DNA of 64,000 nt from Pseudisothecium myosuroides (GCA_951799445.1 OX637288.1:33087288-33151287); one strand, 5' to 3'; shown: positions 25,119 to 37,861, counted from the stretch's first letter. The notes: generated from the sequence alone by a model not told the origin. Numbers and translations are program-made.

Positions 25119-25606
25119 TTTGGTTTAGTTTGGGCATGGACAGCCAACTAATGCGATTGTTTCCCACTTCAAAAAGGGCAGATCTAAGGAAATCAAGGAA
25201 AAGACAAGTGTGCCCATTGATTTCTTGTTTTTCTTACAAACACTACTCTCATTTCCGAGTGACCACCGTGCATTGTAAGCTCCACCAAAAATTGCAAAAT
25301 GACTAGAATGTTGTGAAATTTAGATGAGCATTCTCAACTCACTTATCTTTCATTGAACACAAAAGGATATCCTTTCAAAATATTCTCACTAGGATATGCT
25401 CCTTCAAAGTGTGCTACTCTGTTTTTCCATTGACCCAAATAAAACTTCAAATAATTTGGAATTTTTTGATGTGCTCAATCTCAATGTGAAATACAAGATC
25501 CTACAATTACGTTCTACCCAATCTCATTAAAAAATGAGTTAACAAATTGCTCAAGTTCCTTGCAGTTTTGGCCCATTTTGAAAGTACATCCCATGTGGAA
25601 GAAATT

Positions 25607-25797
25607 ATTTTAGTTACTCTTACTATCAAAAAATCTTTGACCCTTCATAACTTTTGCATATTATATCCAAATGTCACGTTCTTTGATATGTTGGAACCTC
25701 TTTTCATTTGCCAACAAGAAAATATGAAAATTTGATCCATCTAATAATAGTAACTAGGCATAGTAGCAAAAAGAGGTGGTTTTGGGGTGCCCACCTT
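25607..25797 (-). mobile_element. MITE family M1, copy 5
   Basis: An inverse copy with TTGACCCTTCATAACTTTTG, ATCCAAATGTCACGTTC, TTGCCAACAAGAAAATATG and AATAATAGTAACTAGGCATA. It has an intact outer end GGTGCCCACCTT, which defines the family terminus. Confidence 0.8.
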
Positions 25798-26004
25798 ACT
25801 TTAGTTGCATTGGAGAGTTCAATGCCCTTTCCTTTGACTGTTTGCTGCGGTCTAAACTTGCTTTTTCAACAGGATTCAAGTTCGTTTGGTGATTGCGACA
25901 TCCTTATTAGAGCTTGAGGTGTGAGGAGAGCCAGCTTGAGGTGCGTTAGACAGTGCTGCAGATGTGATAAACAATCCAGTCAAGCCCTGTCAAGTGAGTC
26001 CAGA

Positions 26005-26556
26005 ACTTCTCAAACATTGAAGGTATTCTTAACCCTTAAAGGTTTGAGAAGCCCAACCTGGGTTGCAGCATGGTGTTTTTAGAGTTTAGAATTGCAGTGA
26101 TTATCGTACCCTACTAGCAGGTTTGTCAATAATTATTTTTTTAAAATGATGCCTATTTATCTTTGAAATGATCTCCCTATCTTGCTTAATATTTAGAAAT
26201 TGCAATTGATTGAGGAGGAATAACAATTTCTTTCTCAAGAGACATGTGCTGGCCATTCATGACAATCTTGTCTCAATATTCTATGCATTTTACAAACAAA
26301 TAACCTCTTATCCTCTTTAAAACCATTAAATGAAGTATCTAAACCTAGCCAAATGCCTATACTTTGTTCAACTTTGAATGGTTGTCTAAATAGCATAAAT
26401 TAAATTTTAGTCTCGCCTAACCTTGATTTTGAACTTTAAATAAATATTCACCGCTAGTAGGGTATGGTATTCAAACTTCACAAACATTGAAGGTATTCTT
26501 AACCCTTAAAGGTCTAAGAAGCCCAATTTGGATTGCAGAATGGTGCTTTTAGTATA
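26005..26556 (+). repeat. 85-bp direct repeats flanking an inverted-repeat element
   Basis: CAAACATTGAAGGTATTCTT through GGATTGCAG recurs at about 26010-26090 and 26475-26556. Between them, TACCCTACTAGC (about 26108) and GCTAGTAGGGTA (about 26464) form inverted termini of an element of about 360 bp. Confidence 0.7.
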
Positions 26557-26889
26557 CTTGATATACAAGGTGCATGAATTGATGTAGACTACAATTACAA
26601 GGTTTTTATTCATATTGAGCTAAATCCAATGACACATGGCACCTCCAATATAGATCACTGTTGCACCTCCTACATGTCTAAGAAGTTGCAAAATAGCCAC
26701 GTATTCTACATGTACGGTGCCACATTTGAACATGATTAGGTTTAGATACAAAAGTGACCTCCAAATGAAAAAAGTTAATTGTTGAATTTCAATCTAACAA
26801 TGTGTGCCTTGCTATATTTTAGTCCATACTTCATAGTCCGCGAGTAAAATATAAGATTGTATATACGGTCCACATTAGACCTTTTAGGG

Positions 26890-27512
26890 TTAATTCCTAA
26901 ACTGCTCAAGGCACCTTCTTGGAATTATTCAAAACTAAACAAAAATTCCATAAGTTTTATCAATTTGAAAAAAAACTATAACCATATATATGAATTCAAA
27001 CTAGACATGTTATGGATGACATAGGAAAATAACAATATCACTTATGGATTGAAAGATTATAATGTTTAATAAGACTATGAAAGTGGTTTGAAGTCTTTCA
27101 ATCTTCTTTTCACATAGCAAATTAAAAATTTAGGTCATGAAAAAATGAGGTTAAAGGATATAACATGCTTAACCATGACTGATTTATAGCTTCTCAAGAT
27201 CTACTCTACAATTTTTTTGAAATAAATTTTTAATGTGATTTTTTTCACAATTCCTAGTGTATTTGAGGCACATCTCCAAGATCCTCATTCTATTCTAAAA
27301 CTAAATCAAGATTTGCAGTGGACACCCTTGCACACAATCTTCAATAGAAAAATCATATGCAATTTTTTTGAAATTTGTATTTTGATGTTTAAAACAGACT
27401 TTAAAGGTATTCAACTTATAAAGAAAATACTAAAAATATTACTTTGGTAAGATTTCATATAACTTTGAAATTTAGTCGACACCGAAATATGGTGCTTTGG
27501 ACATTCAAGAGC
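26890..27512. mobile_element. TTAA-type element T1, older copy
   Basis: It runs from TTAATTCCTAAACTGCTCAA to GGTGCTTTGGACATTCAAG and aligns along its length with 29655-30298 (CAAACTAGACATGTTATGGA, GTATTTGAGGCACATCTCC, AGTCGACACCGAAATATGG). The termini are degraded. Confidence 0.7.
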
Positions 27513-27885
27513 AAAGCATCACAAGTTTTCTAAAATATACTACAAAATAAACAAAGAAGCAGTTTGGTATGACATTTAAAGATTAAACTCATTCAACATG
27601 GGGGTGGTGACCTTGTTTCACTGAAAAAATATGGATGACTTTAATTCCTTATGGACTAGGGGGTAGTCTAGATTTCCAAAATTGTCAAGGTGTATTATAA
27701 AATGCAACTTTGAAAAATAATTGAATGACTACTTTCAAATATAGTCTATGCAGTTAGATCTACTATTGCACTAATTATTATTTTTCAAGTAAATTTGAAG
27801 GCAAAAAATTGACAATTCCTTCTATAATCTATTGTAGATTGAATATTTGTGATTTTTACAAGATTTTTTTCCCTTCAAATTCAAA

Positions 27886-27947
27886 ATGTTAAGTTCAAAA
27901 TGTTAAGTTCAAAATGTTAACTTCAAAATATTAAATTCTAATCATAG
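27886..27947 (+). repeat. Tandem 14-bp repeat
   Basis: TTCAAAATGTTAAG and variants occur four times in succession. Confidence 0.85.
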
Positions 27948-29654
27948 TGACTTTTAAAGATTTTTATTCTATCTTTTTTATTCAAGTTGTTTTTGAAGGG
28001 TCATTTTTCGAATTGAAAAAGTTTCTTAGTAAAAACTTCACAATAGAGCTTGTAAAGAAAAATGGGCTTTAAACCAAGCATTCTTGTTGGAAAAAAATAA
28101 TTTTTAGGCACAGTTTATTTTAGACAACAATCCATTCTATAGAGTTTACTAAAAATGAAATGTATCCTTTACGTGTCAAATATGTACCTAATGTGAGAAG
28201 GACATGACAATGCAGCTTCTTGGCCACCATTGCATTGTACTCATATTCACCTTGTCACCCCTATGGATTTATATGGACAAATTTAAAAGAAATATGTACT
28301 TTAATGTGTAGATGTTTAACAATAAACCACGAAGTCAGAAGGATCTTTGATATGTTTAAGGAAATGAAAATGAAAGATTTCAAGAAAAATTCTCATCACT
28401 ATATTAGAAGTAGGATTTTTTTGAGCTCTGCAACAACCATAGATTTGGTCATACTTCCATGCATTTACCCAATGATCCAAATTCACTTGAAAAAAAACAT
28501 TCCTCAACTATTTCCATGTAAGGCCATACTTCTATACCTTGTCTAAAAAAATTGATCAAAGAGAAATGAGTAAACTTGGTTGGCATAATTCTAGCCAAAA
28601 GGAGAATATAAATCAAAGAATTATTGATGCCTTTGAAGTTGACCAATTTGGTAATTGAATTTGATCTACAATAGAAGGTCACTTCTATTTTGTGATTTGC
28701 TACGGAAATTCAAATTGTGATTCAACTCCAAATTGGGCTCAATATATACTATTAGATAAATCATTACCAAGAGCATATCATGCGACCAATTTGAATTAAA
28801 AAAAACTTTGTTTGTTGGATTCTCTTTAAGAATTGATAGCATTAAAAATCGAACTCAAATTTGGTTTGAGTCAATTCTTTAACACATTGTGAGAATCATT
28901 GTGTGAATCAGCATCCTTGAGTTTATTTTGACAACAAGGCAACCATATTCCTTCATTTGTTTCTCCCCTATTCATATAGAAGTGAATGATGATTATTTTG
29001 ATCATTGATGTAGACAAAGGCATTGCCGACTTTGGTAATTGTATTGAACCTTTGTTGACTTCATTGACACATAGAAAATCTGTCCCAACACCATAGAACC
29101 TTTCCGAGAACCTTTCACACTTGACCAAGGTATTTTTTGAGCAACTTTTGCTAATATGAGCCAATTTTTGTTGAAAGAATACATCCCCCTTGAGAACATA
29201 TAAATATCTTCCTTTTTCCAATGAATGAAATTGTTCAAATTTGATCAAATCTAGGGACAATATTGCTCTTTATAGATGAATGATCACACTTTGGGATGAA
29301 CAAGTAAATTTTCATTCACAGTTTGGCAACATTTATGGAAATGGATGTAAATATATAGCCTCATCACTCCGATAAAGCTAGCTTTTTACATTGGAGTTGA
29401 GGAGTCATGGTAGGGAACCCTCTAATTCCTCCAATTTGTCAAAAAAATCCGCCTGGAATGTTATGAGTAGATCACCATCTTGCCTTCATAGGAGACCGAA
29501 GCTATAATAGAAATTGTATTCACTCAAGGGGGCCGGTGAATACCGCTTTCCCATGTCTCACAAAAATCTCCTACAACCCCATGGAATGAATAAGGCTTCC
29601 TCCAACTCACTTAACCGGTACCTCACTTACAAAAAATAGTGCAATTAGGTTGCT
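27948..29654. other. AT-rich stretch with unidentified open frames
   Basis: The minus-strand frame 28871-29260 (129 codons, FEQFHSLEKGRYLYVLKGD...) is the longest, and 28220-28546 on the plus strand has 108 codons. Neither has a recognisable motif. The first has balanced composition in its N-terminal half and could be a decayed coding relic. Confidence 0.3.
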
Positions 29655-30298
29655 TTAACCCCTAAATGCCCAAGGCCTGTTTTGAGCCTCTTGGAATTTG
29701 CTCTAGATTGAACAAAAATCCAACATTTTGATAAGTTGAATCAATTTTTTTTAAATTGTAACCATACAAATTCAAACTAAACATGTTAGAGATCACATAG
29801 GAAAAGAAAATACAACAATATCATTTAAGGATTGAAAGATTATAATGTTTGATCATCAGGGTGTTAAAACTATGAAAATCTTTGAGCTCTCTTTTTGCAT
29901 GTCAAATCTTAAAAGTTCAAGACCAAAAAAAATGAGGTTGAAGGGCCTAACAAATATAACCCCAATCAATTTATGACTTCTCAAAATCTACTTTACAATT
30001 TTTTAAAATGAATTTCTAGTGCGATTTTTTCTTCAAGATCTAGTGTATTTGAGGCTCATTTCCAAGTGCCCTCAACACTACGAAAAGTCAAGATTGAAAT
30101 GGGTACCTTAGTACAAAATCTTGAATAGAAAAATCATAATCATTCATTTTCAAAATCAGATTTTTGATGCTAAAATTAGACTTCAAAAAGAATCTTTCAA
30201 AAATATAAACTTTTAAAAATAGCATTTTGGTAAGGTTTTATCTAACTTCAAAGTTTCTTCGACACTACATTTGGGTGCCTTGGGCATTTAGGGGTTAA
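29655..30298. mobile_element. TTAA-type element T1, intact termini
   Basis: The terminal inverted repeats are perfect over 22 bp: TTAACCCCTAAATGCCCAAG plus GC at 29655-29676, and the reverse complement at 30277-30298. The 644-bp interior is non-coding. TTAA at both borders followed by CCCC resembles piggyBac-type ends. Flanking CAATTAGGTTGC and CAATTGGGTTGCC may be an older duplication. Confidence 0.85.
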
Positions 30299-30799
30299 CA
30301 ATTGGGTTGCCTTATCCCAAGAAAGTTACTTTACAAGCCATCAAAGTCAACAAATACTTCTACAAACATTTCCATTTGTACACATGGAGGTCGATGAGTC
30401 CCAATTACAACAATATCCACTTCAAAAGTAATGCATTCTTGAGTATAACAATAACAATAAAATATTTATATGGTGTCAAATGTCAAGAAATTAGTACAAG
30501 GCAACTTAATTCCACTATTTTGTGTAGCTTGTTCTATCCGATGAGTACAAAATTCACGATGAGTACAAAATTCAACCAAGGGAGTAGGAGATTCTTGGTT
30601 ATCAACTCATCCCCTTCCACGTCTACTTCTTGAACAACTTGGAGGAACGAGAGCTCTCCGACTATCACTCTCCTCTCTCCTCCAACTCCCACCGAAGGCA
30701 AAGGGCAGGAATTGCTAAAGATTCCACCGGACAAAACTGAACGGCACCCCTTCGAAAGGAGTCAAAGTCGTAACCAATCTTGCTGTCTTGGGAACAACG
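30299..30799. other. Intergenic DNA upstream of PGDH
   Basis: Composition changes from AT-rich to GC-richer at about 30600. GATGAGTACAAAATTCA is directly repeated at about 30540-30576. No TATA element is convincing. Confidence 0.35.
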
Positions 30800-30997
30800 A
30801 TGAAGGCCAACAATGAAGGCATCAAACAGAAGCAAACTGAACTGAAGAGCACACGGGGTTTAGCAATTGGTAGGCACCAGGGGTTTATGCCCCAAGCCCA
30901 ATCCTCCTCCCACTTGCCTGCCTCCCTGCAGCAGGCCAGCCAAGCTTCAAGCTTCAAGCTCCCATTCTCTTTCTCACATCTCCCAATTCTCAAGTAG
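30800..30997 (+). other. Possible upstream ORF in the PGDH leader
   Basis: An ATG at 30800 opens a 65-codon frame ending before the PGDH start; its product is Gln/Ser-rich and I do not recognise it. The surrounding 30600-31120 sequence is GC-richer than the intergenic DNA and pyrimidine-rich near 31000, consistent with a transcribed 5' leader. Whether the transcript reaches this far upstream cannot be read from the sequence, so this is only a candidate regulatory uORF. Confidence 0.25.
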
Positions 30998-31125
30998 TCT
31001 ACTTCCATCCCCAATTCGAAGCCCAATTCTTCCGCATTCTCGCACACGAGCTTGCTGGTTGCAATTCGATTGCAGGCTCGCCATTTTTGACTTTAGAACA
31101 GTTCCAATTTCGCAGTTTTATGGTC

Positions 31126-34100
31126 ATGGCGACTGTGGCCGCGGTCAGGGGCGTCGTGTCTCCCGTCACGCCTCAAGCGGGAGCACCTCAGCAGGGGCGC
31201 CAATTGTCCTCGTGCGTTGTGCAGCTTCGACGGGATTCTTGTTGTTTACGTGGTGGTCGTGCGAATTTCGGGGTGAATTTGGGGGTTACGAGGCGGAGCG
31301 CTGGTGCTGCGGTGAAGGTGGTGGCGGTGAACTCCGCGGTGAGTAGTAGTACTCCGACGACGAGTGAGAGCGAGAAAGGAATTGTGAAGCCGACTGTGTT
31401 GGTGGCGGAGAAATTGGGCGCCGCGGGGATTGAGCTTCTGGAGAAAGTGGCGATCGTGGATTGCTCGTATAATTTGTCGCAGGAGGATCTGTGCGCCAAG
31501 GTTTCGGAGTGCGATGCGTTGATTGTGCGGAGTGGCACCAAGGTCACCAAAGAGGTTTTCGAGGCCTCCAAAGGTCGTCTCAAGGTAGGAAAGAATTTCT
31601 ACTGCTCATGACCTCCAGTTTTGTAGATCCAGAGCAGATGGCGGAGTGGACGCGTCGAACCAGTATAACGTGATTCCATGACCTGTTTTTTAATTCTAGA
31701 CGTTCGTCACTACATTGGTCCTCTTCGGAGGTGCATGGCTAATGATCCAGTCACAGAGTCTCTAGTGAGATTTCTGGACATGTGGATCGCGAAGAGTATG
31801 GGCTCCATTGATGCATTACGAGCTTCGGTGGATTGCATAGCATGGTCGTTTCGTTTTGATTCCGGGGTTGACATGGTTTGTGGAATTCTTTTGCTTACGA
31901 GCTTCGGACATTGCATGGTTATGGTTCGGACATGTGTATGTGTTACTGCGATTGGTATGGTTTGTGGAATTCTTTTGCTTACGAGCTTTTGGCACATTCC
32001 ATTGTTATGGTTCGGACATGTGTATGCGTGAGACTGCGATTGACAGGCGGTGGATGGGATTTTTTGACCATTTTTTGCAGGTTGTGGGCCGAGCTGGCGT
32101 TGGCATTGACAATGTGGACCTCCAAGCCGCGACGGAGGTGGGTTGCTTGGTGGTGAATGCCCCGACGGCCAACACCGTGGCCGCCGCCGAGCACGGCATT
32201 TCGTTGCTCACTGCCATGGCTCGCAACGTGGCCCAGGCGAGCGCGTCCATGAAGGCCGGTCAGTGGCAGCGCAACAAGTGGGTGGGCGTGTCCGTGGTGG
32301 AGAAGACTTTGGCCGTGATGGGGTTCGGCAAGGTGGGGTCGGAGGTGGCTCGTCGGGCCAAGGGCCTCGGGATGCTCGTCATTGCGCACGACCCTTACGC
32401 CTCGGCGGAGCGCGCCAAGGCCTTGGGCGTGGAGTTGGTGGGCTTCGAGGACGCTCTGTCCCGCGCGGACTTCATCTCCCTGCACATGCCACTCACGCCC
32501 ACCACCGACAAGATCTTTAACGACGAGAGCTTCGGCAAGTGCAAGAAGGGCGTGCGCATCATCAATGTGGCAAGAGGAGGTGTGATCGACGAGCCGGCAC
32601 TCGTGCGAGCTCTGGATGCGGGCATCGTGGCTCAGGTTAGCCCAATTCATTTTGACGAGAATTGAACAGGTTTTGAGCCAAGGAGACGTGCATGTTTGCA
32701 GATCGTGGTTAGGTTAGGCGGTAATGATCGTGAGGCATTTTCTTGTTTACCTTGTTTTCTGAATTTCAACATGCAGGATCCGTGCTGAGATGCGGGTGTT
32801 AGGTGTGTTGTGGTACAGGCTGCCTTGGATGTGTTTACTGTGGAGCCGCCGGTAGAAGGCGATTCCCTTGTGAATCATGAGAATGTGATCGTAACTCCTC
32901 ATCTTGGTGCGAGCACCAAGGAAGCTCAGGTAACCTCTGATGCTCGCGAAGACTGGGTTTATGCAGTTTACAGTTGATAGAATGGCTTTATTTGTATGAT
33001 TACAGTCAGGCGTCACTTGCAGTCCTGTTAGTAGAATTGGCCTTGTGGACTGTTTTTTTGTTCGAGAAGATGAGAATGGTGCTTCTCTCTCGTTCATCCA
33101 CTGAAGGTAGTCAGTAGTCTGAATTGGTTATCCTGAGTGTTCTGACTTGCAATAATCAGTTGATTTATTGACTTGACAACTTCTTGCAGGAAGGAGTTGC
33201 CGTTGAAATTGCTGAGGCTGTGGCGGGTGCTTTGGCTGGAGAGCTTTCGGCGACAGCAGTCAATGCGCCTATGGTTCCTGCAGAGGTCAACCCTACACAG
33301 CCTCGTCTTTTGTAGCAGTTTTAAATTACATCATTAGGAAGCTTTCTATCGTCCAATTTGATTGATTGATTGACCAACACATGCCCTGTCCGTCACTGAT
33401 TCTGGTGATTCAAAATTAGGCCACCATCCGATTTAGAATCTTAAGAACATGATCAATAGAAATTGGTCGTTTTAAAAGCATCAATCCTGGTCCTTCAGGG
33501 GTCACGTAACGTAGTCAACCGCCTGAAATTTTTTAACATCTGCTAGGAGACTTGGCAATGGAGAGAGGCAAGAATTACTGTATCTGATTTTCGGAACCTC
33601 TTCGTTATTTTCAACAGGTTATCACGGAGCTGGCCCCGTATGTGACCCTGGCAGAGACGCTTGGAAGACTTGCAGTGCAATTACTGTCGGGTGTGACTGG
33701 TGTGAAGGCCGTGAAGGTGGTCTACAGATCCGCCCGTGCTGATGACGACTTGGACACTCGGCTACTGAGAGCCATGATCACCAAGGGCTTGATCGAGCCA
33801 GTATCGAGCGCATTCGTTAACCTTGTGAATGCCGACTACGTGGCCAAGCAACGTGGCTTGAAGATCAGTGAGGAGAGACAGCCCACCGATGGTCCTATCG
33901 AAGTGCCATTGGAGTCTATCGCGGTAAGCTCTCCCAAGTACTACATAGTGTGATCTCCTCTTTGTTGCTCTTTTGATGCATATGATTACTGGAGTCGGTA
34001 ATTGAGCATAACCCTCTCCTCCATACTATGGTGTGCGCACCTACTATCGTCTTTAATTACAAGGAGAGAGATTAAGCAATGGGTTTCAAAATGTTTGAAT

Positions 34101-35099
34101 ATGTATAAAGTTATGGTGACCAATGAAAACGAGACTTGTGTTAAAAGGACTAAGTAGCATCTTGGGGCCGGCCATCATTGCAAAGAGCGAATTTCTTGTA
34201 TCTAGTCACTTGTGGCATTCTAAGATTGTTTAATACGTTCTTTAGAAATTTTCAATTAGGAGTATACTGGGGAACGTCTTGAGAAAGGTATTAATAATAT
34301 GTAAACAGACACGAAAATTATACATTTATATTTAGGGTAGAGATGCTTGTGGTGGTTTTCTTCTTGTTGCTGTCTCTACCCCAAGGGAAGACACTGAGCC
34401 ATAGCTTGAAATGTTGAAAGCTACGGAACTTAATGAAAATATGACATGATTTAAAAGCAATAGTATCTTTTTGGGACTCATCATTCCAAAGAACATTTTT
34501 CTTATGTCTAGTGACTTGTGATTTCAGGGACAGTGACATCCCAAGATTGTCAAATAGGGTTGTTGAATTCTCCAATCAGTGATAATTATACTGAGGAATG
34601 AATGCTTTCCAGTGACTGATTTACATTGAGCATTACATAGACAGAGTCATATGAAAGTTTTACTTCTCCGTTTGAGTTCGAGACACCTATGAATACCGAA
34701 GCATTTGCTAACTGATGATTTACATGTTACAATCAGGTCACCATTGCAGGCGTTGAATCGAAGTTCGCAAGCTCGGAGGAAGACGGAGCCATTCATCTGG
34801 AGGGCAAGGTGAAGGACGGCGTGCCATATCTGTCCAAAGTCGGGAGCTTCGGCGTGGATGTGAGCCTGGAAGGCAGCATCATCTTGTACCGACAGTTGGA
34901 TCAACCAGGCATGATTGGGCAGGTGGGCACGATTCTTGGGGAAGACAACGTAAACATCTCCTTCATGAGTGTGGGCAGGAAGTCACGTCGTCAGCATGCT
35001 GTCATGGCTATCGGGGTGGACGACGAGCCCTCCAAGGCTACCCTTCAAAAATTGGGCGACATTCCGGCTGTCGAGGAGTTTGTGTTCCTCAAATTATGA
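31126..35099 (+). CDS. PGDH: D-3-phosphoglycerate dehydrogenase, plastid type, six exons
   Basis: This enzyme oxidises 3-phosphoglycerate to 3-phosphohydroxypyruvate with NAD+, the first step of the phosphorylated serine pathway in plastids. Exons are 31126-31584, 32081-32635, 32819-32929, 33190-33285, 33618-33923 and 34737-35099. All introns are GT-AG and phase 0. They encode about 629 aa, slightly longer than typical plant PGDH because of a long Ser/Ala/Val-rich transit peptide (about residues 1-80). Visible motifs are [11 protein letters not shown], the nucleotide-binding GFGKVG (residues about 234-239), and the catalytic Arg in NVARGG (about 318), Glu in FTVEPP (about 347) and His in TPHLGAST (about 366). 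The ASB-type domain follows, then a C-terminal ACT domain ending [10 protein letters not shown] chose the ATG at 31126 because GTCATGG is a better start context than the in-frame ATG at 31120. Exons are markedly GC-richer than the flanks. No defects are seen. Confidence 0.96.
31873..32043 (+). repeat. 84-bp direct tandem repeat in PGDH intron 1
   Basis: Two units with an 84-bp period start at 31873 and 31957, both opening ATGGTTTGTGGAATTC and both containing TTATGGTTCGGACATGTG. A weaker third copy (TTACGAGCTTCGGTGGATTGC) lies just upstream near 31816. The repeat lies wholly within intron 1 and does not touch the splice sites. Confidence 0.85.
34127..34598 (+). repeat. Diverged direct duplication inside PGDH intron 5
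   Basis: Segments at about 34127-34275 and 34433-34598 share ordered blocks (AATGAAAA, AAGGACTAAGTAGCATCTT versus AAAGCAATAGTATCTTTTT, TCTAGTCACTTGTG versus TCTAGTGACTTGTG, AAGATTGT, then TATACTGGGGA versus TATACTGAGGA). This is an old local duplication of about 150 bp in the 813-bp intron. Confidence 0.5.
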
Positions 35100-36876
35100 A
35101 AGCCATCAATTTTCTATTACCCTTTTGGTCACCAATATGAAGGATTGATTGGTGTGCTAGACTCAATTTTCCAAAACTTCCTGGCAGATGCTTCTGTTTT
35201 AAGTAGTATTAAGCACCTTACATTCCAATGTTAGGTTTCATACTTGTGTACCCTAGAACCTATGGGAATGGTTGGGTATATTTTGTACTAGTAGTAAAAA
35301 ATTCTTGTAGATCCGCTGTGAGAATATTTGGTGCTACCGGTACTGCTGGTTGCTGGTGGTAGAAACATTGGCACTGGGTTTCTGGCCAAGTTAATCCCAC
35401 TTATTTGGGAGAAGGCTTAACTTATGCCATAACTGAAGCCCGTTTGCTGTTACTGTACCAATTTGTTTGGATTGATAATTACGACAAAAAATTATTTCAA
35501 GACTCATTGGGTTTCCTTTCTTTTTCTCTCTCCAAGGTCTCTTCGATTGTCGATTTCGTAGGTTTTACCTTTGCATCCACGTTCGACTGTCTGTCCGCTT
35601 CTAATCACAGCCCTTTGACTTATATCCTCAAGATGAAATCAACTCTGCTTATGCATCTGAATCTGATTTGCTTATTTGATGCGTCGTGGACCTCAACCCC
35701 TGGAGCTACTCAAGCTTTCGACTTCAGATCATTACTTACCCGTGTAAGGATCATCTACTGTAAATGGAACGGTCTTGCACAAGAAATTGGTGGACAAGGT
35801 GCTGATGGAATTGGATTGCAAGATGAACTACAAAACGCTCAACAACATTATTGGACATAACTTAATACCAATCTACTCAATCAAGAATGTCCAAATCTGC
35901 AGTTTTTAGTGGATTTAAGGGCTCCAATGAGATAGGGACATCATAGGTACACAAATTCCTCAAACACGGAACTTGACATCACGAAACTCGTCATCTTCGC
36001 TGCATTCTCAAAATAAATTCACTAAATATAAAAGTTGGTTCAAGCAAATGGAGAATAATTCAAACCCTACGACCAACAAGACTAAAAGATTCCATTTTGA
36101 TGCTAATTCTCCAACCCAACCCACGAGGATCTAGATCGATTGAATCTCTTGAAGAAGCTCGATTGTTTTCCAAGGCCGTCAACACACAACGAGCGCTGAA
36201 CCGAAAGAAGCGAGGCTGGGGATCAACAAGCATCATCCAGAACAGATGTTACCCATCCACAAAAAGTCTGGTCCCCCGATGCTCCAAGACCTAGAATTCC
36301 ATGGACAGGCACACGTGTCCTAGACGGTGAATCTTGATTCCCTCCCTCGGTTTCTCTTTGATAAGGTCCATGCCACCGACATTCAAGGCAAGCAAAAGCA
36401 AAACGACCAACCTGCATCCACTTGCAATAACCAAACCATGAAATTTGCAACAGAACAGGAGCAGCTTCCACCGTAAGTTCTAGAAGCTTAAAAAAACAAA
36501 GCCAACACAAACACAAACTCTACAATCAAATTGAGCCCTGGCTCTCTCAAGCGCTATATATCGTACTGTGCTGTACTGGCTGGGTCCTTCACAAACTAAG
36601 CTTATATTACAGTATGTTGCAACTGGGTGAGTGAGGGGGGAGGAAGCAAGCTAAGAGTTAGGGTAAGCTACCGTAGTAGGAGGCCTGGATAAGAGGAGGC
36701 TTGTGAGTTTGCGTTTCCATCGCGGTCTACCTTAGGGTTCTGGGGAAGAATCTGCCTTTCTTTCTGTGGAAGAAACCAGGCCACTTGCCTGCAGGAGAAT
36801 CTAGCATCCAAGGTCGAATCCAGGGCTGGATAGAAAAGGTGGGTGAAAGCAGGTACAGTAGTGTAGAAAGGAAGCA
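35100..36876. other. Region downstream of PGDH, no gene identified
   Basis: This begins with the probable PGDH 3' UTR. A 151-codon open frame at 35405-35860 lacks an ATG at its start and a recognisable motif; its end reads GLAQEIGGQGADGIGLQDEL. It could be a relic exon. The rest (36000-36870) shows no features. Confidence 0.35.
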
Positions 36877-37861
36877 AACCCCTCAAAAGTCCCAAGGCCT
36901 TTCTAGGTTCAAAAACATCATTGCTTTTGAAGTGTTTTAATCTAAATGCCACTAAGTTATAAAGATCTCAACGGTACAATCTTGTAGTTGTAGTGTACGT
37001 GTTGTAGATGATGGGAATCAAATTTGGAGTCATTTGGCCACAGATTGCAAGATTGTAATGTTTTAGTATTAAAAAAGGATGTTGAAATTTTCCTAGCAAC
37101 ACATTTGGAGGTGGAATTTGATTTCTAAACCTATTCAAATGAAAAAACTTTAAGCTATAAAGTGATTCAAAACCGGCATACAAACACATTGGTGGAAAAA
37201 TATCATTCAATTGACTCATTTGTGTCTGCAAAATGGCTTTGAACTGTCAAAAAATAGCAAGAAAAGTTGCAGAAAAACACATCTAAGAATGAATGTCTTT
37301 CTCCTAAAATGCTTTTCAGTTACTCATAACTTCTTGGATTGATATGAAATTTTAGCCACACAAACTAAACTAGTATGCACAACTTTTTCACAAAAAACTA
37401 TTGGAAATGAACACTGTATGAAGAAGAAACAAGCCGCCGAAGTTCACAGTAATCCAAAAATGTCCTGATTGTGAATTTTGAATTGCTCCCAAACATTCAA
37501 AACTATTGGATTGACATGAAAATTTTACCTCAACAACTAGACTTCAAGGAAAACATAACCTAATAAATTTTATTGACAAAAAACATTGGATGAAGGAGAT
37601 ACAAGCCCCCAAAGTTGCAGCCATCAAATGCAGTTTGGTAAACTCAAATTGAACCTGTAAACTTCAACTGGCTTCTAAAAAGTCAGAGTACATCCTGGAT
37701 TGATTTGAAAATTTTACTACACAAACTAAAAAAGAGAGTGCAGATTTTCCAACAAGTTTTATTGAATTCAAACATTAGATGCACAAATTGTACTACTTTG
37801 AATTGAATTTGAAACTATGTGAGGACATTTTTGGTCCCCTTGGGTGGTAAGGGCCGGTTAA
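36877..37861 (-). mobile_element. TTAA-flanked element, family T2, copy 2
   Basis: This is the inverted homologue of 1656-2630, with matching blocks CAAAAACATCATTGC, TTTGAAGTGTT, GATGATGGGAATCAAATTTG and GGTCCCCTTGGG. Its right border TTAA (37858-37861) is shared with the next fold-back element. The left TTAA has drifted. Confidence 0.7.

Noticed and set aside
31979..32650. 223-codon open frame on the minus strand
   Set aside because: It is antisense to PGDH exon 2. GC-rich coding DNA often opens the opposite frame; the plus-strand protein is unmistakable and the antisense product is His/Arg-rich with no motif.
32776..32818. Alternative acceptor for PGDH exon 3 at ATGCAG (32776)
   Set aside because: Use of it would add 42 nt with an in-frame TGA, and the acceptor at 32818 restores the conserved AALDVF sequence.
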